This document shows, in pieces, positions 1 through 10,128 of a DNA stretch of 62,000 nucleotides; position 1 is the stretch's first letter; each line of letters opens with the position of its first letter. Made by a program: the position numbers and the translations under genes. Source of the DNA: Mesostigma viride (lineage: Eukaryota > Streptophyta > Mesostigmatophyceae > Mesostigmatales > Mesostigmataceae); contig RPFO01000065.1 in assembly GCA_009746045.1 (NCBI GenBank), positions 5,469,412 to 5,531,411 of the forward strand, read 5' to 3'. Below the pieces are notes generated by a model. It searched no databases. It saw only the letters and a list, made by a program, of their open reading frames with translations, and was not told the origin of the DNA.

Positions 1-1
1 G

Positions 2-720
2 CGGGGGGCACATCGGCACGGCCATGGCGTGCAGTTGACGAATGGCGCACATCTAATTCATGGCGCGCAAGCGGAGGGGCATCTCGTGGTTCGGCGAGGG
101 TCAAATCAGCCCAGGGGGGAGCACGAGTCAACCGGCCCTAACCCGAGGCCCGGCCCCCGCCCTTACTACTTTCGCCTGCTGCGCACGCTATCCTCGGCGC
201 GGCCTGCGGGGGCGTGCGTGCCCGCTGTGCTGTCTGCAAGCATGACCAGCGCACTCCAGCATGCCTCCTCTCTTCGACCCCTTCTTGGCATGCTTCCGGC
301 CCCACCAGAGAATGCGTTCTCCGATTTCGCACTAGTGGAGGCAGACGGCCCGGACGCGCGCGCACACGAGCACGCGTACCCTGCCCAGGGGCCCCTGAGG
401 GAGCAGCGGCGCTTCCCCGGCGCACCCCACCGCGGCGGCCTCACCCTGCCACCGGGGCGATGTGCTGAGGGGCGATCTGCTGAGGGGCGATGCGTGGAGG
501 CGTGCGGTTTGGCCCTCAGCACATCGGGGGACAGGCGCGGGGACAGCGCGGGTGTCGGTGTGCACGCCAGGGGGGTCTCTGGGGCGGCGTCCGTCAGCGG
601 CACACAGGGTGGGGGCGTGGAAGACGCTGTTCTCCTGCACTGGAGGAGGAGGTGGGTTCTCGCTATCATGACGGCACCAACGCACTGGCATGATGCCGGC
701 GGCTGCCAGGGTGGTCCTAA
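2..720 (+). other. GC-rich open stretch, possible 5' exon material of the TOPORS-like gene
   Basis: One frame stays open from base 2 to 730 in DNA that is clearly more GC-rich than the 730-1100 stretch after it, which looks like intron. Near the left edge this frame reads NGAHLIHGAQAEG, which loosely recalls the segment just after the RING finger in plant TOPORS-type proteins. I could not find a full C3HC4 RING pattern or a convincing 5' splice donor, so exon limits are not given. A CPLC motif in another frame (about 217-228) lacks the upstream cysteine and histidine spacing of a RING. The stretch may also be chance open frame in GC-rich DNA. Confidence 0.25.
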
Positions 721-1150
721 AGGTCATTGAGAGGGTTATGTGTTATGGGTGGGCGGAAGGGGCGTCACGACCTTTGGCTGCGGCACCAGACTCTGGGCTC
801 TTCCCTTTTCGTTCCCCGTGAAGCCTCCCGGAGGTGGAGTAGTGGACACACAGCGTATTTATTCTAAGTGCTGGGCTGCCATAGTGCTACTCTCCTGTTG
901 GTGCTAGAAGTGTCTACAAGGCGGGGGTCTGACATCTGCGAGAGCTCCTCTCGCGTGTCCTGCCGGGGGCCTTCCCACACTGTGGTGTTTATTATTCCCT
1001 GCTGTTGAGTAAGCTATCGTCGCAGTTCTTCACCTGTTTTGTGGGGGGGCAGTCGGTGCCATTGTTCGTCTTTTCAAGTATTTATGCTGTACCTCCCTCC
1101 GCCCCCCCCCCCCGCTCCCCCTCCCCCCTCCCCCCCTCCCCCGCCACCAG

Positions 1151-4100
1151 CGTGTACGACAAAGGGCGCTGGGTGCTGCCGCTGCCACCCCGGTTGACCA
1201 GCCAGCCAGAGACGTTGCCTTCGGGCTGTTCAGACCGGAGCGCCAGGGCGTGCGCCAAGGTGTCGGAGTGGGTGACCAGGGAGCTGAGGGTGGGTGGCTT
1301 GCAGCGTCAGCCATGGCCTTGTAGTCGCGCGTGCTGTGTGGCGTCCCCCCTCCTAGCCATGTCATAGGCTGCATCTTTTTTTTGGGGGGGGGGGGTCATG
1401 GCTCTAGGCTCTTGCCCAATGGATATGCTGGCTGCTTGCATTGCTGGCGTGGGTTGCATCAATGCATGAGCATGGCACGAAGGCGAGCATGGCACAAAGG
1501 CGAGAATGGCACAAAGGCGAGAATGGCACAAAGGCGAGAATGGCACAAAGGCGAGAATGGCACAAAGGCGAGCATGGCACAAAGGCGAGAATGGCACTAG
1601 TGCGAGAGCTAGGGTGTGCGTTTGCACGTAGGCCGCTCGGGCCGCACGCCTCTCCTTACTGCTGCAACCTGGTTTGGCGTGCCAGGGCATGGCAGCCATT
1701 GCTTGTATGCCATCGCGTAGCATCAAGGAGACAATCGCGTAGCATGCACGTAGGCCATACCCAAGCGGATGCCTCAGTAGCTCGCTGTTGCACCCATGTG
1801 GTTCAACGAGGTGAATAGAGTGTAACAGGACTGGTCGTGATGCTGCCAACTGTGTCCTCTATTTGGACATCTTACCCTCTCTTTCGGCGTTTCACCCTTC
1901 TTTGGATGTCTGCCGACTGTGCTCTGTTGGCTGCACTAACCTCCCCAACTCGCTATGACACTGTCCACAGTTCCTGGTGGCGCGTGGGCGACAAGCATAT
2001 GGGCTTCTCCTCGTGTCCCCCTAGACCCCCTCAAATCCCCTAACACAATCCATGCCTTGCCTAACTTATCTCATCCACTTCCCCCCCTCCCCCTTCCCGA
2101 CCCCCCGGCCCTTTTCAGGCGCTCCTGAGGGAGGACGACCCCTTGCTGCTGGCGAACCACGTGCTTGCCATCTGGCAGGCGTTCGTCAACCGTGGGCACC
2201 AGCATAGCCGCAGCTACGATGCCAGCACCAGCGGAACCAGCGGAACCAGCAGCAGTACCAAGAGCAGCATCAGGGCTACCCGAGAGGCTGCCGGGAAGGC
2301 AGCACTCGGTAGAAACATCGAACACCCCAGAGGCCTTGAACTTGGCTCAGTGCAGATTCCCCCTCGTGGCAAGGATTCGGGTTCGTCAGGTCTAGGGGAA
2401 TCATCAGGTCTAGCGGCGGCCTGCACGCCTGTGCGTGCCGTGCAGCCGAGTGAGGCATGCGAGTTCCAAAGTGCGGTAACAGCTGCGGCGGCAGCAGTGT
2501 TGTGGGGAGCGGCGGACTTGGGTTCCAGGGGGGGTGGCAGCTCGGTGGCCAGCAGCAGCCACCCGCCTGTGACATCTGCCAGCGCGGCGCAGGCGGCGGT
2601 GGCGTTACTGGAGCCCTTCCTGCTGGGGCGCGCGCGGCAGTTCTGGCACGAGCTGTGGTGAGTTATGGCAGGTGTCCACACTGTGGCTCCTTCTCAACGG
2701 CATAAGTCTCGCTGGTAATGTTTCGTTTCGCTTCTCGCACGGCTGGCACGGTCTGTGTTTGTTTGATTGTCAAGGTGCAGCCCAGAGTTTGCTCCGTGTT
2801 CTTGCGTACCATCAGCTGCAGAGTGTCTGTGGGGCATGGCGCCTGCGCGCGCATTGCATGGGCGTGAGCCGACAGTGTTTGCGGAGGGCAAGGATCTTCA
2901 AATCAAATTTTATATATTTCCATCAGACAGGGCCCTGTAATGCTGCCTGATCCTCCCTGGCTCTGAGTCTACTGCCAGGCGGGCCCATTTTCCATTATTT
3001 CCAACGGTGCAAAACTATACTTTCTGGAGATGTGAGTGAGGACGGACTCATGTGTCGATGTGTGACTGTGCGCGTGTGCGCCTGGTGACCATCCCTCCCT
3101 CCCGTGCAGCTGCTTCGGCGCGAGCCACTTCACGCTTGCGACGTATGACCGCGTCGTCAAGTACAGCCAGGGGCCGTGCACGCGGTGTAGCGAATGCCAC
3201 TGCGCAAGCCCCCAGGCCCCGGAGGTGGCCCCCGGGCAAAGGCACGTGCCACTCACAGGCACCCAGACACTCCCAACCTGGCCGCAGTGGGGCATGGCGG
3301 GCCTAGCAAACTACCCTGTGCCGGCCCTGGCACCAGACCACCCCAGCCACCCTGCCCCCGTCGCCGCCATCGACATGGACATTTTGGCGTCATCAGGGCG
3401 CCTTGTTCTAGCTGCCGGCGTCTCAGGGCTTTCTCTGCCCACGGTGGGTGCTGCCGCCCGCATCCCCCCCATGGGATCCTCGCGGCTCACACATGGACCC
3501 AGGCATAGAAATTGGTGCCCTGGCCCAGGTGGCAACGCTGCGGATGGCAATGCTGTCACCGGCACGACAGGCGATCGGAATACCCACGGCGAACGGGGCA
3601 TCGATGAGGCTGCCGCGGCGTCAAGCCGTGCCGCTGGCGCACGGGCAGTGACAGACGTCAGCAGTTACTGCGCAGCTCCCGGCAGCGCAGATCGTCCCCT
3701 GGTTATCAAGGATGATGGCGGTGGGGATGCACACCCTGGTGGCACGGGCTCGGGGCGGCTCGCAAGTGGCCATTTTGGGCGGCGGTTGAATGGTAGTGTA
3801 AGCACGGACGCGCGGCATGCCGGTGACGGAGCGGTCTCCGGCGCCAGTTGTCACGCTCGCGTGCCGTTCGACGGCGCGGCTAGTACGGTTCCAGATGCAG
3901 CCAGGGATGCCAGTGGTGCGTGCGCACACGATGACGTTGCTCTGGGCAGAGGCCAGCCTGCTGCGAAAAGACGAAGAATGCGTAGATGGGATGTGGAAGG
4001 GTCACCACTCACAATCGCGAGCACTGATGGCCCCCGTGTTGCAGTTTCAACGCAACACAGTGGGGCGGCTGGGTCAACCACGGCCAGCTGTGGGCTGATG

Positions 4101-4601
4101 GAAATCGCCAGGGACCATCCGGGCGGGATGTTGGGAGGCGGTCGTGGTGAAGCATTGCTGGCTGCCAATGGGGGCCAGCGTCCATCACGGGGGAAGCGGC
4201 GGTTTGAAGAATTTACCGGCGGTTTTGGAGCAGATCAGGCGCGCTGCGATGGCAGTGTTGGCAGGCAGCACCTGCCACCACCAGACAGGAGAAGTGCTGG
4301 GTGCTTCGCTTTGGATGACAGCACCAGGCGTGACGGCGCAGGACACAAGGAGCGTGCGCCCGCTGTTCCTTCGCAAGCAACTACGGCAAGTTGGTCTCCT
4401 GATGGATGTCCCTGTGAGGGATTTCGGACATCTTGTGATGTGGGAATGGCAGAGCTCCCACATGTGAACCTTGCAGGTGCATCCCTCGGGGGAGTAAGCT
4501 TACTGGGTGGGAAAGTAAATCAGGGCGTACAGGCAGCGTTGGAGGCTGCACGGCAGTGCCTGATGCGGCACCAGCAGAAATTGCTGAACACATGCGCCTA
4601 G
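1151..4601 (+). CDS. TOPORS-like E3 ligase, three 3' exons
   Basis: Proposed exons are 1151-1289, 2119-2657 and 3110-4601 (TAG), about 722 visible residues. Introns are GT-AG and phases agree: the first visible exon starts one base before a codon, intron 1290-2118 is phase 0, and intron 2658-3109 is phase 2. The spliced protein reads VYDKGRWVLPLPP, then SEWVTRELR joined to ALLREDDPLLLANHVLAIW, a Ser/Gly/Ala-rich loop, then LGRARQFWHEL joined to CFGASHFTLATYDRVVKY. This order matches the region C-terminal to the RING in TOPORS (topoisomerase I-binding RS protein), a nuclear E3 for ubiquitin and SUMO. The rest of exon 3 is low-complexity, with a basic patch (AAKRRRMRRW), and has no domain I recognise. 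The RING and the start codon are not resolved. The family call rests on pattern recall only. Confidence 0.6.
1471..1597. repeat. 17-bp minisatellite in the TOPORS-like intron
   Basis: About 7.5 tandem copies of a 17-bp unit close to CATGGCACAAAGGCGAG, varying mainly at C/A in the second position. It lies wholly inside the 829-bp intron 1290-2118. The unit length is not a multiple of three, so the open frames across it are artefacts of the repeat. Confidence 0.9.
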
Positions 4602-4690
4602 GCTCAACCGCTGCGCTCTTGAGAGGTGCATGAATAATCCATGTGCCTAGGCTCAACCGCTGCGCTGTTGAGAGGTGCATGAATAATCCA
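4591..4690. repeat. 49-bp tandem duplication over the TOPORS-like stop codon
   Basis: Two near-identical 49-bp units start at 4591 and 4640 (CATG(C/T)GCCTAGGCTCAACC...). The first unit contains the last codons and the TAG stop of the gene, so the second is a duplicated stop region in the 3' UTR. One base differs in the middle (CTCTTG versus CTGTTG). Confidence 0.85.
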
Positions 4691-4742
4691 TGCGAAACTA
4701 TCGCAGTGAATCCTGTGTACATACTACTACAAATATATACGA

Positions 4743-4943
4743 CTCGGGCCATGGCGGACATCATGCTCCGCCGTACGCGGGCTGATTTTGCGGTGCAGCA
4801 GGGCTATTAGGTTCCTCCCGTTAGGCGTTTCCATTGGTCTTATCGTAGTATAGAGCTTTGACATGGCTCTGTATATAGGTTTATAGCTGGGCGTTTGCTT
4901 TGGTTTGAGTGATTTCACTCTGCTGTAAGTAATTATATTTTTA
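4743..4943 (+). mobile_element. 5'-truncated RLE-LINE fragment with 12-bp target duplication
   Basis: This is the last 201 bp of the shorter RLE-LINE family: the end of the ORF (frame MLRRTRADFAVQQGY then TAG) plus the 3' UTR ending TGTAAGTAATTATATTTTT. It is flanked by perfect 12-bp direct repeats AAATATATACGA at 4731-4742 and 4944-4955. Severe 5' truncation, a long target duplication and an AT-repeat target are the marks of target-primed reverse transcription. It is nearly identical to the ends at 16446, 21549 and 22950. Confidence 0.85.
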
Positions 4944-4955
4944 AAATATATACGA

Positions 4956-5277
4956 GATCAGAATATACGAGAGCTTTTTACAGATCTGTAAAGTTAGGGC
5001 CCGAAAAATACAGATCGATGGCTAGGTGTGTATACAGATCTGTTTTGTAATTGCAGATCTGTACGTAAACTCAGACGTAAAGCCTTACGTCTTCGGGGGG
5101 GGGGCCGGGCCATGCATCCGGGCGGTGCGCTAGTGGTACAATACATGAAAAATAGTTAGCCATGGTTGATAAGAAACCTATTGGAATTTAAGGCACGGTA
5201 AAACCAGTCTTGAAAAGCTATCAGCCCAGTTCTCTCGTGTGTAGAACGTTTGCTTTCTCCACATTTTGTTCGGACGC
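4956..5277. other. Intergenic stretch with ACAGATCTGTA boxes
   Basis: No gene is seen. Between about 4977 and 5070 the palindrome (A)CAGATCTGTA or close variants recur four times, twice next to TATACAGATC or GTACGTAA. A G run (GGGGGGGGG) lies near 5096-5104. The boxes could be subterminal motifs of a decayed DNA transposon. I see no clear terminal repeats. Confidence 0.45.
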
Positions 5278-6137
5278 CTAGTGCATTATCACGGGAAGCA
5301 TAACGATTTGTAGGTGCCCAACAATTTCGACGTACGTGAAGCCACTGCTCTGTGACGGACAGGCATCTGGCGATGCTGCAACTGGAATCAGGTCAGCACT
5401 TGCCATGTTCGGCACCGTGCACGTGCAGAAATAAGGCGCCGTCACGTTAGATAGCACTGCTGAGGACGAGCTGCGCCTGCGCCTGCCCATATTTACCGAG
5501 TTTGTCTCGCATCGCACTTCATTGTTGCTGGCCAGACTTTGCTGCATGAACCAATGCCCGACCGACTGGTTCACAAACCTGGTGCTGCGTGCATGGCTCC
5601 TGCCCTTCCATCACAGGCCATGTTTGGAATTTTTGCACTTTTTCGCTGTGATTACTACATATAGCCATGCACATGACATACTGCGTGAATGTCGCAAACT
5701 TAGGTATAGTGCCAGATCTCCTCTGCGGCCCTTCCGAGCTTGGCACGTACTGGATTCGCTGTCCACATCGTCGCGTCGCTGCAGCAACACGATGTTTTCT
5801 GGCATACGCGGGCTTTTGGTGGCCCGCCGCACATTTGAAAGTGCTGTCATCGATCCGGATTTTTGCCTTTACACCGTGTGCAGTTCTTGGACGTTTGGAA
5901 TCATGGCATGGCTAACGCGGTACTAATGACTGACTAGCTAGACCTTTTCAGTGGTTTTCCATTCAAATGCGGGTATTTCCTCGTAAATGGTGGGAGAGCG
6001 ATCGCAGCAATGGTGCTCACCACTAGACACTCCCGACCAATTAGGCTCGAAACACACGCCCTGATCCAGCAAGCTGGATCAGGCCCCACCGTCTAGGTCA
6101 TCTAGTCGCTCTAGCTACACGTAAGCCAGCCATAATT
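5278..6137 (+). repeat. Unclassified dispersed repeat, copy 1
   Basis: About 440 bp of this block (5700-6137) is matched in reverse complement by 52317-52676 plus 54031-54060, where it is split by a hAT insertion. Shared landmarks include GCCATGCCATGATTCCAAAC and GGTCTAGCTAGTCAGTCAT in the reverse direction. A near-perfect hairpin, GATCCAGCAAGCTGGATC, lies at about 6062-6079 and is absent from the other copy. I see no coding signal or family marks. The left half (5278-5700) has no second copy in the window. Confidence 0.6.
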
Positions 6138-6376
6138 TCAATGCACAAGGCTACACATTTCCATCACCATTCATGCTCATCATCCAGAACGACGTGAACA
6201 CGCGGACAAGATAACGGCAGGCTCGGACTACCATGGTCCGGATTCTCCCGATTTCTAGCCTGCGCTGGTTGTCTCCTTGATAGTTCCTGTTTGTAAATCC
6301 CGACGTTCAAGATATTGCATGCTTCACACACGGTTCCTTGCAATGAAGGGCCTGCTGGCCAAAGCTCGTTGCTTGC

Positions 6377-6659
6377 CAATTAATTAATTAATTAATTATC
6401 AACATCACTCCGTTGGGAGTCAATGTAGCACGTATCCCTGAGCAGGGGCATATGGCTTTCAATACATCCTAGGCTACTTCATGCAAGGGTGGGAATGTAA
6501 GCAACACTTGCTCTAGCTAGGTGCCGCAAGGGCACCTGCACCACCATGCTGTCTCAGGTTCAACCCAGCGAAGGGGATCCTGGCACGGGGGAGGAAGATC
6601 ATCATGGCTATACAAGGGCTAGGGCATGGCTTCTCGACAGAGAGCATCTCTCTGCATGG
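6377..6659 (-). mobile_element. 3' end of an ORF1-only retroelement, truncated
   Basis: On the minus strand this is the terminal 3' UTR of the ORF1-only family followed by its (TTAA)n tail, here read as AATTAATTAATTAATTA at 6379-6398. It matches 41370-41671 in reverse, and lacks everything upstream of the AGAGAGCAGCTCTCTGCATG hairpin region. It abuts the next copy's tail at 6661, so the two form a head-to-tail pair. Confidence 0.7.
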
Positions 6660-6850
6660 CATTAATTAATTAATTAATTATCAACATCACTCCGTTGGGA
6701 GTAGATGTAGCACATAGCCCTGAGAAGGGGCATATGGCTTTTAATACATTCTAGGCTACTTCATGCAAGGGTGGGAATGTAAGCTACCCCTGCTCTAGGT
6801 GCACCAGGGCACCCGCACCCTCATGGTCTATCACGCTATGCCCGGGTAAG

Positions 6851-7330
6851 CACTACAATACGGTCCGTAGGAGACGCGAAATGAGTGAGAATGTTACCCG
6901 AGCGGTAACGAGGATTCGCACCGTTGATTTTAACATATGTTTCTTTTTTTGCGCCATTTGGCGAGCATCGACTGGAGCCTGAACCTAGCGGGGGGAATCG
7001 TGCGGGGGAATCTTGCGGGGGAATCTTGCGGGGAAAAATTCCGACCGTGACTTTAGCGAAGTCCTACTACATTTTGCTTGGGTACACGGTACTACAGTTT
7101 CGTCACTGAAAATTTTCTCTAGTTGCGTTGGTGTTTCGTACGTTCCGCTGAAATTTTCGTGTTCAGTGCCCAGATCACAATTTGATCCGGGCGCAAAATG
7201 ATTGGCTGTACGGTACGAACCAAAAACGAAATTTTAGTATCTAAGTTCCGCAGCGCTTGCTGAATTTGCCCCGGAAGCCCGGGGGCACTTTCCCCGCTGA
7301 AAAAGGTATCCGCGGAAGCGTATTGTAGTG
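6851..7330. mobile_element. CACTA-type MITE, 480 bp, AAG target duplication
   Basis: The ends are CACTACAATACG at 6851 and its complement CGTATTGTAGTG ending at 7330. Flanks are AAG at 6848-6850 and 7331-7333. The uninterrupted sequence GGGTAAGGGGGAGC in the 41-kb copy (minus sense) confirms the empty site and the 3-bp duplication. CACTA ends with a 3-bp duplication are diagnostic of the EnSpm/CACTA superfamily. There is no coding capacity. Inside, GCGGGGGAATCTT is repeated in tandem near 6998-7030. Confidence 0.8.
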
Positions 7331-7534
7331 AAGGGGGGAGCATGCCTGTGAGGGGGAAGATCATCACATGTGGCTATACAAAAACTAGAGCGTGGCATCT
7401 CAGCAGAGAGCAGCTCTCTGCATGGGCACAGCACTACTAAATAAAACTAGGCATCGTCTGGAGTGTGGCTCATCATAGGCACACATGTACATGATTAAAT
7501 AAAGCGCGTGGCTTAGCTGGAATAGGGCCTCTAG

Positions 7535-9324
7535 TGTCTATCTACCTGGAAAAAGGCCTCAATTGAGGCCTTTTCATAAATTGGGTGTTGCATGTAATTA
7601 CAATGAGCCAACAAACTTTATTCCAAATATGAGTGAAGGCCATGCATTATTATGATTGTTTCGGGGTTCCCAGCACTTAACATCAGTCATATAGCCCTAA
7701 TACATATTTAATTATGATTTAATAAAACAGGTTGTCGCTGCGATGGCACCATCAACACAACATGACCATAGATACAAGCGACCAAAAGGCGTCAGTACTC
7801 AGTTCCATCTGCATGTAACGTGTCTTTTGGACCTTACGAGGTTCCCCCACGACATGGTAAGCATGGCATGACATGGCATGCTCCCCAAGGGACCCCTCAC
7901 ACACACTTGCACGGCCGGGGCTGTCGCGCAGCACTGCAGGCAGCAATAGCCTGCCATGGGTATTGCACGTAACCATGAGGAATCCAAAGCCTCTATTACA
8001 AACACGCACAAGGATCATGCATTATAACGATAGGTGTGACCTTCCAAGCGCGTATCTTCACTCACATAGCCCCAATATCTAGGTTGTTACGGTATATTAT
8101 GACAGGGGTTTGCTGCCGCGGCAGCAGATGAACAGCACATGGCAAGATATACAAGCATAACTGGACAACATTTGCACAGCCTACTAGACCTCTTAGCTTG
8201 ATTTCGGGCTTTGCAAGGGTTGCCTGAGACATGGCCAGCATGGCAGGAACTGCCATGCTTCTTATGGAAAGCAAACACGTCTATAAGGCGGGGGCCAGCC
8301 GCAGAGCACTGCACGAAGTACTGTAACCTGCCTTACGTCACATCGGCACTAGGCGCCGATAGGCAGCTAAAAACTGACGATATCACAAGCAAATCGATGC
8401 CATTACCTTACTACCACCAGGACGCACTTACCTTTCACACCCCTCACACCCGGGATCACTAGGCACGCATATGCGCTGGCGCTGAACGTGGCTGCATTAG
8501 AAAAGCTGTTCAAGCTCGGCGTTTTCAAGTTGTCCGGAAGCGATGCAGCCCGCAAATCTGGCCAGACAGACGCTCCATGCGTCGTCCATTGACGTATGAA
8601 AGCGGCTGCAGCGGCCTCACCAGCGCTGTTCGTATAATGGCGCTCCCATAGCTGGGGGCGCGCGCGCGTTTATTGTCCGCATCCCAGTTTTTCCTAGCTA
8701 AAAACACCCCTTCCTCTACCTACGGATCCACGCCAAAAGGCTCGAAAATAGCCAGTGCCCCTTTAGTCACGGCTGCCCCAACATCCCCCCCCGCCGTTCC
8801 GCTAGTCTCTTCCCAGCATATCGAAGCACCGGCCTGCTGGCAGGCGCACTATCAACGCCAATTACGCCCCAGCTGAATTTCACTAACCTGGCATTCAGCA
8901 CACAAATAACGACCCCACGAATTTAGAAATCGACTTTTGACCCATTTAGCGATCGGGCTAGCTTCACGGATAAATTATCTACCCAACGAGCTCCTTACTG
9001 GTCGAAATGATGCACGAACGTGGCCATACGGTCTATTTTACTCGAGGCCGCCATGGTCGTGCATTCGTGAAAATTCGTCGTCCGGTTGCACGAAAGTGGC
9101 CAAAATAGGTACTTTTCCACCTCACATATCTTTCAGTAACCGTCGACCCCTGTCGACCCCAACGGGTCAGGACGCTCAGCACATATACCAGATTCGCGCC
9201 ACTGGGGCCGGACGACCCATAGGACCGGTCCTTCCCGCCAAAATTACCGTCCCCATGTGACCTTGGTGAAAAAGGCCTCAATTGAGCCAAAAGGCCTCAA
9301 TTGAGGCCTCTGGGTAAATGGACA
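7535..9324. mobile_element. Non-autonomous transposon with TGTC ends and GGCCTCAATTGAGGCC palindromes, copy 1
   Basis: Left end TGTCTATCTACCTGG and right end (reverse sense) TGTCCATTTACCCAG form imperfect inverted ends. CTAG flanks both sides (7531-7534 and 9325-9328), and the empty site GGCCTCTAGGAGG is present in the 41-kb copy. The palindrome GGCCTCAATTGAGGCC sits about 20 bp inside the left end, and occurs at the right end as an imperfect plus a perfect copy. No transposase ORF is visible. Apart from the extreme ends it matches 17601-21543 in reverse, without that copy's 2.1-kb insert. A 4-bp duplication does not fit hAT, CACTA or piggyBac. The superfamily is unknown to me. Confidence 0.8.
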
Positions 9325-9387
9325 CTAGGAGGCGTACATGTACATGGCCATGGTCTATCTATTCTACACTACTACTGCTGTATTCCC

Positions 9388-10128
9388 CTAAGCTGGGGCG
9401 TCTGGAGTCGCTGGGGCCGCGGGGGTCGCCTGCCAGGGCTTGTGGCCGACGTAGATGGCCGCCCCCTTCCAGTACACCGGCTGCCCCGCCTTGGTCTGCC
9501 GGAGCTGGAGGTAGGTCGGCCATAGCTCCCGTCGCCGTTGTTGCTGCGCCAGGGTCAAGTCGTCATCAAGGGTGAAGAGAGTCTTCTCGAGCCGCTTGCG
9601 GCGTCTGAGAAAAGAAATCTTGTCCGCCGGGGTCTTAAAGGTGAGAAGGAGCGGGGGCGGCCCTGCCTTACCCCGCGCGCGGGGAAGGCGGTGGGCGGCC
9701 AGCTCGATCTCACCAGTAAGGCCCATGCGATCAAGGATTTCTCTCTCAAAAGCACGCGCAAGCTTCTCGGAATTCTCACCTTCCTCCATCTTGAGATTCT
9801 TGACAATGACGTTGAGGCTGCGCTTGGCGAGCTCGGCCTCCTCGCGGAGGAGGTAAAGCGTCTGCCGCTGGAGCTGTGCTGCGACGGCGGAGGTGGTGGA
9901 GGTGGTGTGCTGCTTAAGCATGTCTGCCCAGGTCGTGAGGGGAGGAGCATCGCCGGCCAGGCCAGCAGGGGCTGGCTTGGCGGCAATGTCCTTCACCGCC
10001 TGGGCGGTGAGGCCGGCGGTGTTCTGCAGGACCTCGATAGCGATGGCGTTCTCCTTAAGACGCTGGTCGATGTCACGGAGCTGGGCGGTGATGGCGGCGG
10101 AGGTGGGGGTGGTGGCATAGCATGGCAT
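9388..10128 (-). pseudogene. L1-ORF1-like RNA-binding protein, 5'-truncated copy
   Basis: Open for 246 codons. In order it shows a helical, coiled-coil-like stretch (TAQLRDIDQRLKENAIAIEV, residues about 14-33), an RRM-like core starting SLNVIVKNLKMEEGENSEK (about 133-151) and ending near PPPLLLTFKTPADK, then a C-terminal segment LFTLDDDLTLAQQQRRREL. This is the layout of LINE-1 ORF1 proteins (Transposase_22-like nucleic-acid chaperones). The N-terminal domain seen in the 25-kb and 37-kb copies is missing, and the apparent ATG lies in joined sequence (GCATAGCATGG repeats). It is therefore a remnant rather than a working gene, although the frame is intact. Confidence 0.7.

Noticed and set aside
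210-245. CPLC motif suggesting the end of a RING finger
   Set aside because: The cysteine and histidine ligands at the required spacing upstream are missing in that frame, and the frame stops directly after.
1471-1597. 17-bp repeat as a CRISPR array or as coding repeat
   Set aside because: Units are directly adjacent without spacers, 17 is not a multiple of three, and the array lies in a spliced intron.
7535-7550. CACTA interpretation of the palindromic-end transposon (TAGTG...CACTA at its borders)
   Set aside because: The orientation is inverted relative to true CACTA ends, and the second copy (17601-21543) lacks it; the border letters come from the CTAG target.
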